Source of the DNA: Thiohalorhabdus sp. Cl-TMA
GTDB taxonomy: Bacteria > Pseudomonadota > Gammaproteobacteria > Thiohalorhabdales > Thiohalorhabdaceae
Direction: 5' to 3'
NCBI RefSeq assembly: GCF_041821045.1
Contig: NZ_JBGUAW010000002.1
Span: 310,001-374,000 of the forward strand
Length of the DNA stretch: 64,000 bases
Below the pieces are notes generated by a model, which worked only from the letters and a program-made list of their open reading frames with translations, ran no database searches and was not told the origin of the DNA. Shown piece after piece: positions 25,510 through 34,444 of this stretch (within the stretch, counting starts at the first letter, position 1; every line of letters begins with the position of its first letter). A program made the translations under genes and the position numbers.

Positions 25510-26400
25510 TCAGTCCCGCACCTCCCGGCCCGTGAGCCGCTCCAGCACCCGGATGAGGGCCGCCATGTCCTCGTCGCCGTGCCCGAGGGCCCGGGCGGCG
25601 TTGACGCTCTCCCGGGTGGCCGCGGTCTGGGGCAGCGGCAGGCGCACCTTGCCGGCCGTGTCCGACACCAGGTCCAGGTCCTTGGAGAGCAGGTCCATGG
25701 GAAACTGCTTGGCGAAGTCGCCCGACAGGATATTATTCCCCTTCATCTGGAACAGGGGCGCCCCCAGTGGGCCGCCCCCGATGGCCGCCAGCACCTGCTG
25801 CGGATCGAGCTCCAGGGCCCGGCCCAGGCTCATTCCCTCGGCGAGGCTCTGCATGAGGTTGCCCAGCATGAGGTTGATCACCAGCTTCATGTGCGTGCCC
25901 TGGGGGATGTCCCCGCAATGCACCACCGTCTTGCCCATGGTCTCCAGGAGTGGGCGGACCCGCTCCAGGTCCTCCGCCAGGCCGCCCGCCAGCACCACCA
26001 GGCTGCCGTCCTCCGCAGGCTTCACCGTCCCGGAAACGGGCGCGTCGATGAAGCGCCCGCCCTCGGCGTGCACCGCCTCGGCGGCGTCCCGGGTGGCCTC
26101 CGGGGAGACGGTGCTCATGTTGATCACCGTCTTGCCGCGCCCGAGGCCCGCCAGGACGCCCACGTCGCCGTAGAGCACTCCGGCCAGTGCTTCCGGGTCG
26201 GTGACCATGAGGATCACCACCTCCGAGTCGGCGGTCAGCAGGGCAGGGGTGCTGTAGGCCGTGGCGCCGCCTTCGGCGAAGGGCCGGGTCTTCGCCGGGG
26301 AGCGATTGAAAACCCCCAGCTCGTAGCCGCCCCGGAAAACGTTCCAGGCCATGGGCGTCCCCATGGCGCCCAGCCCGATAAAGCCTACGCGCTCAATCAC
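25510..26400 (-). CDS. NAD(P)-dependent beta-hydroxyacid dehydrogenase family
   Basis: 296 residues of the 3-hydroxyisobutyrate dehydrogenase / tartronate semialdehyde reductase / GLYR1 family. The Rossmann motif is VGFIGLGAMGTPMAWN. The substrate-binding signature FIDAPVSGTVKPAEDG and the catalytic lysine region GTHMKLVINLMLGNLMQ are present. It reduces a short semialdehyde or oxidises a beta-hydroxyacid; the exact substrate cannot be assigned. The GTG at 26400 is chosen because AGGAGG lies just upstream (26405-26411 in plus coordinates), and the family N-terminus begins there, not at ATG 26427. Confidence 0.9.
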   Translation of the reverse strand: MIERVGFIGLGAMGTPMAWNVFRGGYELGVFNRSPAKTRPFAEGGATAYSTPALLTADSEVVILMVTDPEALAGVLYGDVGVLAGLGRGKTVINMSTVSPEATRDAAEAVHAEGGRFIDAPVSGTVKPAEDGSLVVLAGGLAEDLERVRPLLETMGKTVVHCGDIPQGTHMKLVINLMLGNLMQSLAEGMSLGRALELDPQQVLAAIGGGPLGAPLFQMKGNNILSGDFAKQFPMDLLSKDLDLVSDTAGKVRLPLPQTAATRESVNAARALGHGDEDMAALIRVLERLTGREVRD

Positions 26401-26541
26401 TTTTCCCTCCTGCGTGAGGTGTTGCACTTACGATGATAGTAACGTTCCGGAGGGGGCGGAGCGCAGGGTCCGCACGCCCGGGAAACCCCTGTTACGTTGC
26501 CAGGAGAGCCCCATGCGTGCACGCAGAGAGGAGTGACGCCG

Positions 26542-27204
26542 ATGCCGCGGATCCGCAAGCTTACCGCTCTGGGCCTGGTTGCCGCCCTGTTCCTGACCTC
26601 GTGTACCACCACCAATCCCTATACCGGGGAGGAAGAGACCAGCAAGGCCACCAAGGGGGCCGCCATCGGGGCCGCCACCGGTGCCGTGGCCGGGCTCATC
26701 ACCGGCGGCCACGGCGCCAAGCGGGCCCTGATCGGCGCCGGGATCGGCGCCCTGGCAGGCGGCGCCGTGGGGGGCTACATGGACCAGCAGGAGGCCGAGC
26801 TCCGCAAGGAGCTGCAGGGCACCGGGGTCGGCGTAACCCGCCAGGGCGACCGGCTCGTCCTCGACATGCCGAGCAACGTGACCTTCCAGCACGACAGCGC
26901 GGACCTGAATGCTCGCTTTTTCGACGTCCTGAACAACGTGGCCAAGGTCCTGCAGGAGTACGAGAAGACGGTCATCCATGTGGCGGGGTACACGGACAGC
27001 ACGGGCTCCGAGGGCTACAACCAGCGCCTATCCGAGCGCCGCGCGGAGGCGGTGGCCTCCTACCTGCGCGCACAGGGGATCCTGGAGGAGCGCATCGTCA
27101 CCCGAGGGTACGGGGAGACCCATTTCGTCGCCGACAACTCCACCCCCCAGGGCCGGGCGCAGAACCGCCGGGTAGAGCTGACGCTGGAGCCCGTGACGCG
27201 CTAA
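26542..27204 (+). CDS. OmpA-family outer-membrane lipoprotein with glycine zipper
   Basis: 220 residues. The lipoprotein signal ends at the lipobox LTSC (Cys 21). A glycine-zipper segment (GAAIGAATGAVAGLITGG and a second block to about residue 90) follows, then an OmpA-like peptidoglycan-binding domain (GYTDSTGSEGYNQRLSERRA, TRGYGETHFVADN, GRAQNRRVELTL). It probably anchors the outer membrane to the cell wall. ATG 26542 follows GAGGAG; an earlier ATG at 26497 would spoil the signal peptide. Confidence 0.9.
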   Translation: MPRIRKLTALGLVAALFLTSCTTTNPYTGEEETSKATKGAAIGAATGAVAGLITGGHGAKRALIGAGIGALAGGAVGGYMDQQEAELRKELQGTGVGVTRQGDRLVLDMPSNVTFQHDSADLNARFFDVLNNVAKVLQEYEKTVIHVAGYTDSTGSEGYNQRLSERRAEAVASYLRAQGILEERIVTRGYGETHFVADNSTPQGRAQNRRVELTLEPVTR

Positions 27205-27280
27205 GACCCCGGCGCGCCAGCCTTTTCCCCCCGGGCCGTCGCGCCCGGGTCACGAAAATGTCATACGCGGTGCCTATAAA

Positions 27281-27327
27281 TACCTCGGCGCACGGAGCCC
27301 CCTGGGGGCCACTCCCACGCCGAGGTA
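27281..27327 (+). promoter_or_regulatory. Leader hairpin covering the chemoreceptor Shine-Dalgarno
   Basis: TACCTCGGCG (27281-27290) pairs perfectly with CGCCGAGGTA (27318-27327). The right arm contains the GAGGT ribosome-binding site, three bases before the ATG at 27331. A smaller G/C stem lies in the loop. Such a fold could block translation until melted or bound. Confidence 0.55.
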
Positions 27328-27330
27328 GCA

Positions 27331-28929
27331 ATGAAAATCCTGCAGTCCCTCCGCGACCTGAGCATCGGCCGCAAGATCGGCGGCCTGGTGCTGTTCCTAA
27401 CGCTCATCACCGCCATTATCGGCGGCGTGGGCCTCGACCGCATGCAGGCGGTCGGCGGCCGGCTGAACGATCTGGTGGAGGGGGGACTGCCCCTGACCAC
27501 GGCCCTGCGCCGCGCCGAGGTGGGCCACCTGGAGCAGGGCGTTCTGCTGGAGCGGGCCCTGCGCCTGCCCTATATGCTCATCTCTGGAAAGAAGGAGCGC
27601 CTGGCGGCCATCCGGGAAGATTTCGAGGTGGCCGGTGACCGCGCCCGCGCGGCGCTGCGGGACGGCCGGGCCTATCTGGATGCCCTGGATGCCCCCAAGG
27701 CCGCCAAGCTCCGGAAGTCCCTGACGAACATCGAGGATCTGCTGGACGCCTATGCGGAGAAGGCGCGGCGGGTTTTCGACGTGATCCGGGAAACCAGCAG
27801 CCCTCAGCTCGCCCGCAAGGAGGTGCCGGCGGTCCGCGAGGCGGACGCCGCGCTCGGCAAGGCGCTGGATGGCCTGGTGGAAGAGATCGGCGCCTTCACC
27901 CGGGGTACGGCGGAGGAGACGGCCGCCCTCAAGCGCAGCGGCCTTGCCGTTATCGCCGGGGTGGCGGTGGTGGGTCTGGGCGCGGCGCTGGTGTTCGGCC
28001 TGTGGCTGGCCCTGGGCGTTTCGCGGCCGCTGCGGCAGGCCCACGAGACCATCACCGAGGTGGCCCGCAGCGGTGATCTGAGCCTGCGCCTGCCGGTGCG
28101 TGGCCGGGACGAGATAGGGCGGCTGGCCGCCGACTTCAACCGCCTGGTCGAGGAGTTTCAGGCCTTCGTGGCCAAGGTGGGCGGCAAGACCGGCCAGCTC
28201 GCCGGGGCCAGCGAGCAGCTCGAGGAAACGGCGGAGGAGATCGCCGGCAACGCCCAGAGCTCCAGCGCCAATGCGGACCATGTGAGCGGCAACGCCCGCG
28301 AGGTGAACGGCGTGGTCCAGGAAGTGGCCCGTGAGATCAGCTCGGTATCGGAATCCGCCGAGGAGACCGCCGCCACCACCCGCGAGGGCCGTGAAACCCT
28401 GCAGGAGGCCGGCCGGCAGCTGGAGCGCCTGCGCGGCTCCACCAGCCGCGTGGAGGAGATCAACGCCTCCATCGCCGCCATCGCCAAGCAGACCGACTTG
28501 CTGGCCCTCAACGCGGCCATCGAGGCGGCCAATGCGGGCGAGGCCGGCAAGGGCTTCGCGGTGGTGGCCGACGAGGTGCGCAAGCTGGCCGAGCACACCG
28601 CGCAGGCCACTGGCCAAGTGCGGGAGATCGTGCACGAGCTGGAGGCGCAGTCGGAAACCTCCACCCGGACCATGGAGCAGGTGCAGGGGGTCATGGACCG
28701 CGTTCAGGGCGCCGTGGAGCATACCCGGGAGTCGGCCAACCGCATCGCCGCCAGCGCCGAGGAGCTGGCGGCCACCATGGGGGAGACCACCGAGAACATG
28801 GCGGAGATCAATGCCGGGGTGGAATCGGTGGCGGGCAGCGTGGACCGCATCCAGGAGGCCACCGGGGAGCTGGGCGGCCTGTCCCAGGAGCTGCGCGCAT
28901 CCATACGCCGCTTCCAGGCCGCCGCCTGA
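27331..28929 (+). CDS. Methyl-accepting chemotaxis protein
   Basis: 532 residues. TM1 lies at about 15-37 ([18 protein letters not shown]) and TM2 at about 207-232 ([20 protein letters not shown]), with a helical periplasmic ligand domain between. A HAMP domain follows ([20 protein letters not shown]) and then the coiled signalling domain with the conserved hairpin tip ([40 protein letters not shown]). It senses an unknown ligand and signals to CheA. No chemotaxis genes are adjacent. The leader hairpin covers its ribosome-binding site. Confidence 0.95.
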   Translation: MKILQSLRDLSIGRKIGGLVLFLTLITAIIGGVGLDRMQAVGGRLNDLVEGGLPLTTALRRAEVGHLEQGVLLERALRLPYMLISGKKERLAAIREDFEVAGDRARAALRDGRAYLDALDAPKAAKLRKSLTNIEDLLDAYAEKARRVFDVIRETSSPQLARKEVPAVREADAALGKALDGLVEEIGAFTRGTAEETAALKRSGLAVIAGVAVVGLGAALVFGLWLALGVSRPLRQAHETITEVARSGDLSLRLPVRGRDEIGRLAADFNRLVEEFQAFVAKVGGKTGQLAGASEQLEETAEEIAGNAQSSSANADHVSGNAREVNGVVQEVAREISSVSESAEETAATTREGRETLQEAGRQLERLRGSTSRVEEINASIAAIAKQTDLLALNAAIEAANAGEAGKGFAVVADEVRKLAEHTAQATGQVREIVHELEAQSETSTRTMEQVQGVMDRVQGAVEHTRESANRIAASAEELAATMGETTENMAEINAGVESVAGSVDRIQEATGELGGLSQELRASIRRFQAAA

Positions 28930-28939
28930 GCACCGCGGC

Positions 28940-30088
28940 TCAGGCGGGCGCCCCGGCGCCCCCCTGCATCCCGTCGCGGTAGGCCCGGAAGGCGAGCCAC
29001 TGCAGGCCGCCCAGACCCAGCAACAGGAGCAGAATGGCCGTTGCCGGACCGAGGTAGGGAATCCATTGCAGGACCGCCACCAGGACCACGGCTCCGGCGA
29101 GGGCCAGCGACCGGCGGAGCCGCGTGGACCGGGCGCCGAACAGGCGTAGCCCGCCTTCCCCAGCCAGGAACAGCCCCGCCAGCGCGCCCAGAAGCAATCC
29201 CACCATATACAGGGCCAGCAGGGTGAGTGCTAGCAAGTAGCCCACGCCGGTGGCCAGGAGCATGGCGGCCACCACCGGCGTGGTGGCCAGGCCCGCCAGC
29301 CCCAGTGCCAGGGAGGCCCAGGGCCGGCGCAGGGCGGCGTCCGCCGCAGCCACTGCGGCGCCGGGGAACAGCAGGAAGCCCACGATTCCGGTGACCGCCA
29401 GGCTGACGAGGAAGAACAGCGTGGCGCCCCAGCCGCCGTCCCCCCGCTTCGGAGGGACCGTCCCGGGGTCTTCCGCGGGCCGCTGTATGACCCGCCCGCC
29501 GATCCCACTCTCGGGAGCTACCCGTGGCTGCCCGGGACCGGTCCAGATCAGGTCCCCCGAGATCCGGGCCCGGGGGCCGATACGGACCTCCTCGGCCCGG
29601 ACGTAGGCGTCGCCGCCCACCCGGCCGTTTATGGCCACTTCCTCCGCATAGGCGCGGAAGGTCCCGCGCACCTCCCCATCGAGGCGGACCCGGCCTGCCG
29701 CCGTCCAGAGCCAGTCCTCCACGCGGCCCGCGGGCTCCAGGGTGATCTCCTCCGCCGCCGCCACCACGTGGCCGCCCACCGGTGCATCCAGGTGGATCCG
29801 ACGGGCCGCGGCGCGCACGTCGTCACCCACTTCCGTGGTGATCCGGAGGGTCTCCCCGGCCGCGATCAGATCGGCGGCGATCGGCCCGTGGACGGTGATG
29901 TGCTGTCCCGCTGCCGCCACGTCGCCCCGCACCGGGGCGAGGACCTCCAGCACCCGTCCCGCCAGGTAGAGGTCCCGGTCGGCGGGCTCCTGGATGGTGA
30001 CGGTCTCCCCCGCCCACTGCGCCGCCAGCGGGCCCATGCCGACCAGGAGCAGGAGGCCGAGCAGCGCGGGAATGCCGCGGCTTACCAT
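28940..30088 (-). CDS. Bactofilin-like beta-repeat protein with membrane domain
   Basis: 382 residues. A signal peptide (IPALLGLLLLVGMGPLAAQW) is followed by a repetitive hydrophobic/acidic beta-solenoid (residues about 35-205, repeats such as IAADLIAAGETLRI, VGGHVVAAAEEITL, VRGTFRAYAEEVAI) like the polymer-forming bactofilin fold. The C-terminal half has several membrane helices. The signal peptide puts the solenoid outside the cytoplasm, unlike classical bactofilins. Function unknown. It lies 73 bases downstream of the aminotransferase on the same strand. Confidence 0.78.
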   Translation of the reverse strand: MVSRGIPALLGLLLLVGMGPLAAQWAGETVTIQEPADRDLYLAGRVLEVLAPVRGDVAAAGQHITVHGPIAADLIAAGETLRITTEVGDDVRAAARRIHLDAPVGGHVVAAAEEITLEPAGRVEDWLWTAAGRVRLDGEVRGTFRAYAEEVAINGRVGGDAYVRAEEVRIGPRARISGDLIWTGPGQPRVAPESGIGGRVIQRPAEDPGTVPPKRGDGGWGATLFFLVSLAVTGIVGFLLFPGAAVAAADAALRRPWASLALGLAGLATTPVVAAMLLATGVGYLLALTLLALYMVGLLLGALAGLFLAGEGGLRLFGARSTRLRRSLALAGAVVLVAVLQWIPYLGPATAILLLLLGLGGLQWLAFRAYRDGMQGGAGAPA

Positions 30089-30161
30089 GGTGGGCTCCGT
30101 TGGGTGCGAGCGGGGACCTCCCAACCTAGCGGGCCGGTATGGGACGCCACAAGCGGGCCCG

Positions 30162-31331
30162 TCAGGTCCGGAGGAAGCGGTCCAGGCGCTCCACGCCCTC
30201 GGCGAGGCGGTCCAGCCGGGTGGTGTAGGCGAACCGCACATGGGCGTCGGGTCGGTGGGCGCCGAAATCGATTCCCGGGGTGATGGCCACGCCCGCCCGA
30301 TCCAAAAGGTCGCCCGCGAAGGCGAAGCTGTCGTCGGTGAAGGCGCTGCAGTCGGCGTACAGGTAGAAGGCACCGCGCGGCGCACCAGGGAGCCGGAAGC
30401 CCAGCTCGCGCAGCGCGGGCAGCAGGAAATCGCGGCGCTCCCGGAAGGCGTCCCGGCGCTCCTCCAGGATCTCCCCGGTCTCGGGAGAGAAGGCCGCCAG
30501 CGCGGCGTGCTGGGCGGGGGTGGAAGCGGACAGGAAGATGTTGCCCGCCAGCTTGTCGAGCGCGCGGACGTATTCCTCCGGCGCCACGATCCAGCCGAGG
30601 CGCCAGCCGGTCATGCCGAAATACTTGGAGAAGCTGTTGATGACGAAGGCCTCGTCGGTCACCGACAGGGCCGTGGGCGCGTGCCCGTCGTACACCAGTC
30701 CCTGGTAGATCTCGTCAGCCACCAGGACGCCGCCCCGCTCCCGCGCCGCAGCGCTCAGCGCCTCCAGGGACGCAGCCTCCACCACGGTGCCGGTGGGGTT
30801 GGACGGGGAGGCCGCCATGGCCGCCACCGTGCGCGCGTCCCAGGCCTCCTCCAGGTGGCGGGCTACCAGCTGGTAGTCGGTCTCCGGGCCCACCGGTACC
30901 CCCAGTCCCTCCCCCTCGAATTGGCGGACGAAATGGCGGTTGCAGGGGTAGCCGGGATCGGGCAGGAGCACCCGGTCGCCCGGATTGAGGAGCACGCCCA
31001 TGATGAGCTGCAGCGCTCCCGAGGCTCCCGGCGTGATCACGATGCGGGCCGGATCCACGCTGACGCCGTGGTGCCGTTCGTAGAAGCCGGCGATGGCCTC
31101 GCGCAGGGCCGGCAGCCCGGTGGCGGGCGTGTACCGGGTATGGCCCGCCCGCAGGGCTTCCATGCCTGCCTGGAGGACCGGTTCCGGGGTGGGGAAGTCG
31201 GGCTCGCCTACCTCCATGTGCACGATGTCGTGGCCGGCCTCCTCCAGGGCCCGCGCGCGGGCCAGGAGATCCATGACATGGAAGGGGGCGATATCCCCCA
31301 TGCGTCGCGCCGTGGGGAAGGACTTGTTCAT
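30162..31331 (-). CDS. PLP-dependent class I/II aminotransferase
   Basis: 389 residues, fold-type I. The PLP lysine is in INSFSKYFGMTGWRLGW. Also present: GEPDFPTPEPV (N-terminal substrate loop), SPSNPTGTVV (PLP-binding Asn), ADEIYQGLVYDG (PLP-ring Asp and Tyr) and the C-terminal Arg in HVRFAYTTRLDRL. It transfers amino groups between amino acids and 2-oxoacids; aspartate/alanine-type specificity is likely but cannot be fixed. ATG 31331 is preferred over a GTG at 31349 on family fit. Confidence 0.92.
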   Translation of the reverse strand: MNKSFPTARRMGDIAPFHVMDLLARARALEEAGHDIVHMEVGEPDFPTPEPVLQAGMEALRAGHTRYTPATGLPALREAIAGFYERHHGVSVDPARIVITPGASGALQLIMGVLLNPGDRVLLPDPGYPCNRHFVRQFEGEGLGVPVGPETDYQLVARHLEEAWDARTVAAMAASPSNPTGTVVEAASLEALSAAARERGGVLVADEIYQGLVYDGHAPTALSVTDEAFVINSFSKYFGMTGWRLGWIVAPEEYVRALDKLAGNIFLSASTPAQHAALAAFSPETGEILEERRDAFRERRDFLLPALRELGFRLPGAPRGAFYLYADCSAFTDDSFAFAGDLLDRAGVAITPGIDFGAHRPDAHVRFAYTTRLDRLAEGVERLDRFLRT

Positions 31332-31516
31332 GGCCGCCAAGGGTAGCACGAGGCCTCGCCCGGTGGGGGAGCGGCCGTCGTTCCGGCGGGACCGGCCCCG
31401 CGAGCCGCGCTACTAGGGTCCGCCCCCATAGGCAGCCGTGCGGGAAGGGCCCAGAAATGGACAGGATGCGAACCGACTATTCACGAGTCACCGAGCCCGG
31501 TGTAGGAGAATCCGAC

Positions 31517-31654
31517 ATGACGAAGGCGATATCCGTTCGGTTCCTTGCCCTGTTGTTCGCCGCCCTGCTGGCGCTGACCGCCTGCGAAGGGGAGGGTCCG
31601 GCCGAAGAGGCCGGCGAGAAGGCTGACGAGGCCGCCGAGGAAGCAACCGATTGA
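31517..31654 (+). CDS. Tiny lipoprotein, acidic (45 aa)
   Basis: ATG 31517 follows TAGGAGAA. A lipoprotein signal (SVRFLALLFAALLALTAC) ends at Cys 23, leaving a 22-residue acidic tail rich in Glu and Ala (EEAGEKADEAAEE). It is probably anchored in the outer membrane. No family is assigned; it resembles entericidin-like miniproteins only in design. Confidence 0.7.
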   Translation: MTKAISVRFLALLFAALLALTACEGEGPAEEAGEKADEAAEEATD

Positions 31655-31994
31655 GGGTGGAGCGGCCGCTTCCCCGGCCAGCCCCTGTCCGCCGGTGGGA
31701 CTTTTTTGCGGAGAATGCGGTCCTTTCCCGTGCTGCGGCATCCGGTGTGAATTGACGCAGCGAACGTGGTGAAACGGGCGTCTTCCCGGGAGCCTTCACG
31801 GGAAAAAGGACAAATGCCCGGGTTTCCGGTTCTCCCCGGTATTCAGGAGATTGAATGGGTTCTGGGCGGGCTGCGGGGGGTAGAGCGCTGCGTCGGGGGT
31901 GGCCCCCATTGGCAGGGCGCGGCGAATTGCTCAGAAATGGAAATGGAGGCCGTTGGCCCGATTTCTTTCGGAGCTCTCAGCGAAGGAGCATTTC
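31655..31994. other. Intergenic gap between two tiny lipoproteins
   Basis: 340 bases with no supported gene, RNA or repeat. Confidence 0.3.
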
Positions 31995-32180
31995 ATGGAC
32001 ATAAGGCGCTCTTCCCTCTGGTTTCCGCTGCTGTTCGTGGGCTTTCTCGGCATGACCGCCTGCGATGGCGGCGGTGGCGGTCAGCAAGGCGGCGGACAGG
32101 AGCAGCAGGGCGGCCAGCAGCAAGATGGCGGCCAGAATCAACAGGACGGTCAGCAAGACCAGGGGGGTGGCGGCATGTAG
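31995..32180 (+). CDS. Tiny Gly/Gln-rich lipoprotein (61 aa)
   Basis: ATG 31995 follows GAAGGAGC. The lipoprotein signal (WFPLLFVGFLGMTAC) ends at Cys 23. The mature 39 residues are almost only Gly, Gln and Asp, with one Met end, so disordered and highly flexible. It may be a surface or periplasmic spacer. The composition is unlike the acidic lipoprotein upstream. No family recognised. Confidence 0.7.
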   Translation: MDIRRSSLWFPLLFVGFLGMTACDGGGGGQQGGGQEQQGGQQQDGGQNQQDGQQDQGGGGM

Positions 32181-32232
32181 CCGGGCCCGGGGCGCGGTGG
32201 GCGAGGACGCTTCGCATTATGACGGGTAAGGA

Positions 32233-32394
32233 ATGCTTTCCTGGGCCTTGATCTTCCTGGTGGTCGCCCTGGTGGCGGCGGCCCTGGGGTTCGGTGGGGT
32301 CGCGGGCACCGCGGCCTGGATCGCCCAGGTTCTATTCGTCGTATTCCTGGTGCTCTTCGTGCTCTCGCTGCTCTTCGGGAGGCGTGGCTCCTGA
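32233..32394 (+). CDS. DUF1328 small membrane protein
   Basis: 53 residues matching DUF1328 (YtjA-like): it begins [20 protein letters not shown], continues [15 protein letters not shown] and ends in a second helix and RRGS. Two membrane helices; inner membrane. Function unknown; relatives are often stress-linked. The ATG at 32233 follows GGTAAGGA. Confidence 0.85.
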   Translation: MLSWALIFLVVALVAAALGFGGVAGTAAWIAQVLFVVFLVLFVLSLLFGRRGS

Positions 32395-32491
32395 GCGGGG
32401 CCGGGGGCCTGTCCGGCCATCCGGCCTCCAAACGGGACGCCCAAAGCCCACCCCGCGAAGCACGGGGTCGCCGGTCGGAGGACCGGTTGCC

Positions 32492-32947
32492 GTGCCTGAG
32501 CTTTGGCCACAGATCGACTGGCTCCGCATCCTTTCCAACCTGATTCAGCTCGCCATCGCCTACCTCCTGGCCATCCCGGTCGGCTGGGACCGGGAGCGCG
32601 AGGCCCGTGGGGCGGGGCTGCGCACTTTTCCGCTGGTGGCCGTGGGAAGCTGCGGGTTTCTGCTCCTGGGGCTGGAAACCCTGGGCACGGCCCCGGAGCC
32701 CCAGGCGCGGGTTCTGTACGGCCTCATAACCGGTATCGGATTCATCGGCGGCGGCGCCATCCTAAAGCAGGAGGGCGGGGTGCGCGGCATGTCCACCGCG
32801 GCGAGCATCTGGATCACTGGCGCCGTTGGCGCGGCCGTGGCCTGGGGGCAATACGAGATCGCCATCACCCTGAGCCTTGTCACTTTTCTCACCCTGTATT
32901 TCGTGGCTTCCCTCAAGCGGATGGTGCACAAGGGCCCCGGCGACTAA
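32492..32947 (+). CDS. MgtC/SapB-family membrane protein
   Basis: 151 residues. The family signature ILSNLIQLAIAYLLAIPVGW followed by DREREARGAGLRTFPLVAVG is clear, as is LITGIGFIGGGAILKQEGGV. Four to five membrane helices. MgtC-type proteins affect magnesium adaptation and ATP synthase activity, but short SapB-like members are less defined. The GTG at 32492 is preceded by GGAGG (32477-32481); the longer frame would begin with a non-membrane stretch. Confidence 0.85.
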   Translation: MPELWPQIDWLRILSNLIQLAIAYLLAIPVGWDREREARGAGLRTFPLVAVGSCGFLLLGLETLGTAPEPQARVLYGLITGIGFIGGGAILKQEGGVRGMSTAASIWITGAVGAAVAWGQYEIAITLSLVTFLTLYFVASLKRMVHKGPGD

Positions 32948-33042
32948 TCGCCGCCGGCCGCCCCGCCCATCCGGGCCCGCTTGTTCCCCGCGGGCGCTCC
33001 CCGCAGTATGTAGGCATCATGAGCGTGGAGGGAGGCCGGCGG

Positions 33043-34377
33043 ATGCCGGGATTTGCCGAACAATTCGCCGAGGCGGTGCATGGCGCCGGGGGCCGGGCCC
33101 TGGAGGCGGGCGGCGCGGTGCGGGACCGGCTCCTGAGCAGGCCGCATCGCGACGTGGACCTGGAGGTATACGGCCTGGAGGCCCCGGAGCTGGAGGCGGT
33201 GATCGCCCGGTTCGGCCGGGTCCGACGGGTCGGGGCGCGTCTCGGGGTATATGTCCTCAAGGGGGTGGAGGTCGCCCTTCCCCAGGGGCCCGACGGGGTG
33301 GAGGATCCGCGGCTGACTCCCGAGCGGGCCGCCCGCCGGCGGGACCTAACTATCAACGCTCTGCTCCGCGACCCCCGCACCGGGGAGATCCTGGACTTCC
33401 ACCACGGCCGGGAGGACCTCGCCCGGCGCCGCCTGCGGCACGTGGATCCCGACACCTTCGCCGAGGATCCCCTGCGGGTGCTGCGCGTGGCGCGTCTGCA
33501 CGCGGAGCTGGGGTTCCGCATCGATCCCGCCACGGCGGCCCTGTGCCGGCGCCTCTCCCTTCATGGCGTGGCCTGGGAGCGCATCGGTCAGGAGCTGGAG
33601 CGCTGGCTGCTGGGGGCGTCCCGCCCCGGGCGGGGTATGGACGGGCTCCTGTACACGGGCGCGGAGCGGCATTTCCCCTTCCTGGCCGCCCTGCTGGGCT
33701 GTCCGGTTGCCGGTACGGGTGCCGGGGCCGATGCCTGGGCCCGCACACGGGCGGTTCTGGATGCCGCCGCGCGCCGGCGGGTGGAGGAGCGCGAGCGCGA
33801 CTGGCCGCTCATGCTCGCCGCGCTTCTCCAAAGCCTGGGGCGTCCGGATGCCACCTTCCGGCATCCCGGCCGGGCGCCGACCGCGCCGGGGCACGCCGCG
33901 GTGGCGGCCGGCAAGGCGGCGCTATGGCTGCGGGGTGTGGACCGCGGCCAGCGGCGGGCCCGGACGGTGCGCGCCCTGCTCCGCGAGCAGGGCGCGGTGA
34001 ATGCCCTGGCCGCCGCCCGGGCGGGCCGCCCGGACTACCGGCGGCTGGCCTGCCGGGTGGATACGGACCTGCTGCTGCGGCTGGCGGAGGCGCTGCACGA
34101 GGCGGAAGCGCCGGGGAGCAGTGGTTACCCGGCGGGCGAGCAGGCCCGCGCCATTTGGTCCGCTGAGGGGCTTCTGGGACGGGCCCCGGAGCCGCTGCTC
34201 GCGGGCCGCGACCTGCAGGCACTGGGTGTACCCGCGGGGCCGGGCCTGGGGAGGTGGCTGGAGACGGCCTTCGAGGCCCAGCTCGATGGGCAATTCGCCA
34301 GCCGGGAGGCGGGGCTGGCGTGGCTCCGGGATCGGCTGGAGGAGGGCGGACCGCCGGAGCGGCCGTCGGAAGCGTAA
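33043..34377 (+). CDS. CCA-adding enzyme / poly(A) polymerase family nucleotidyltransferase
   Basis: 444 residues of the class II nucleotidyltransferase family. The active-site head is GGAVRDRLLSRPHRDVDLEV, with the two metal-binding Asp in DVD. The RRDLTINALLRD motif and the AEDPLRVLRVARLHAELGF helix follow. The long variable C-terminus is HD-like in position but lacks a clear HD pair. The enzyme adds CCA to tRNA or poly(A) to RNA; sequence alone does not decide. ATG 33043 is chosen for the GGAGGGAGG site seven bases upstream; an ATG at 33019 is the alternative. Confidence 0.85.
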   Translation: MPGFAEQFAEAVHGAGGRALEAGGAVRDRLLSRPHRDVDLEVYGLEAPELEAVIARFGRVRRVGARLGVYVLKGVEVALPQGPDGVEDPRLTPERAARRRDLTINALLRDPRTGEILDFHHGREDLARRRLRHVDPDTFAEDPLRVLRVARLHAELGFRIDPATAALCRRLSLHGVAWERIGQELERWLLGASRPGRGMDGLLYTGAERHFPFLAALLGCPVAGTGAGADAWARTRAVLDAAARRRVEERERDWPLMLAALLQSLGRPDATFRHPGRAPTAPGHAAVAAGKAALWLRGVDRGQRRARTVRALLREQGAVNALAAARAGRPDYRRLACRVDTDLLLRLAEALHEAEAPGSSGYPAGEQARAIWSAEGLLGRAPEPLLAGRDLQALGVPAGPGLGRWLETAFEAQLDGQFASREAGLAWLRDRLEEGGPPERPSEA

Positions 34378-34444
34378 TGCGCGGCTCCGGAGGGAGAGGC
34401 CGGTCCCGGCTCCTCCACCGCCGATCGGAGCGCCCTGAGGCCTC

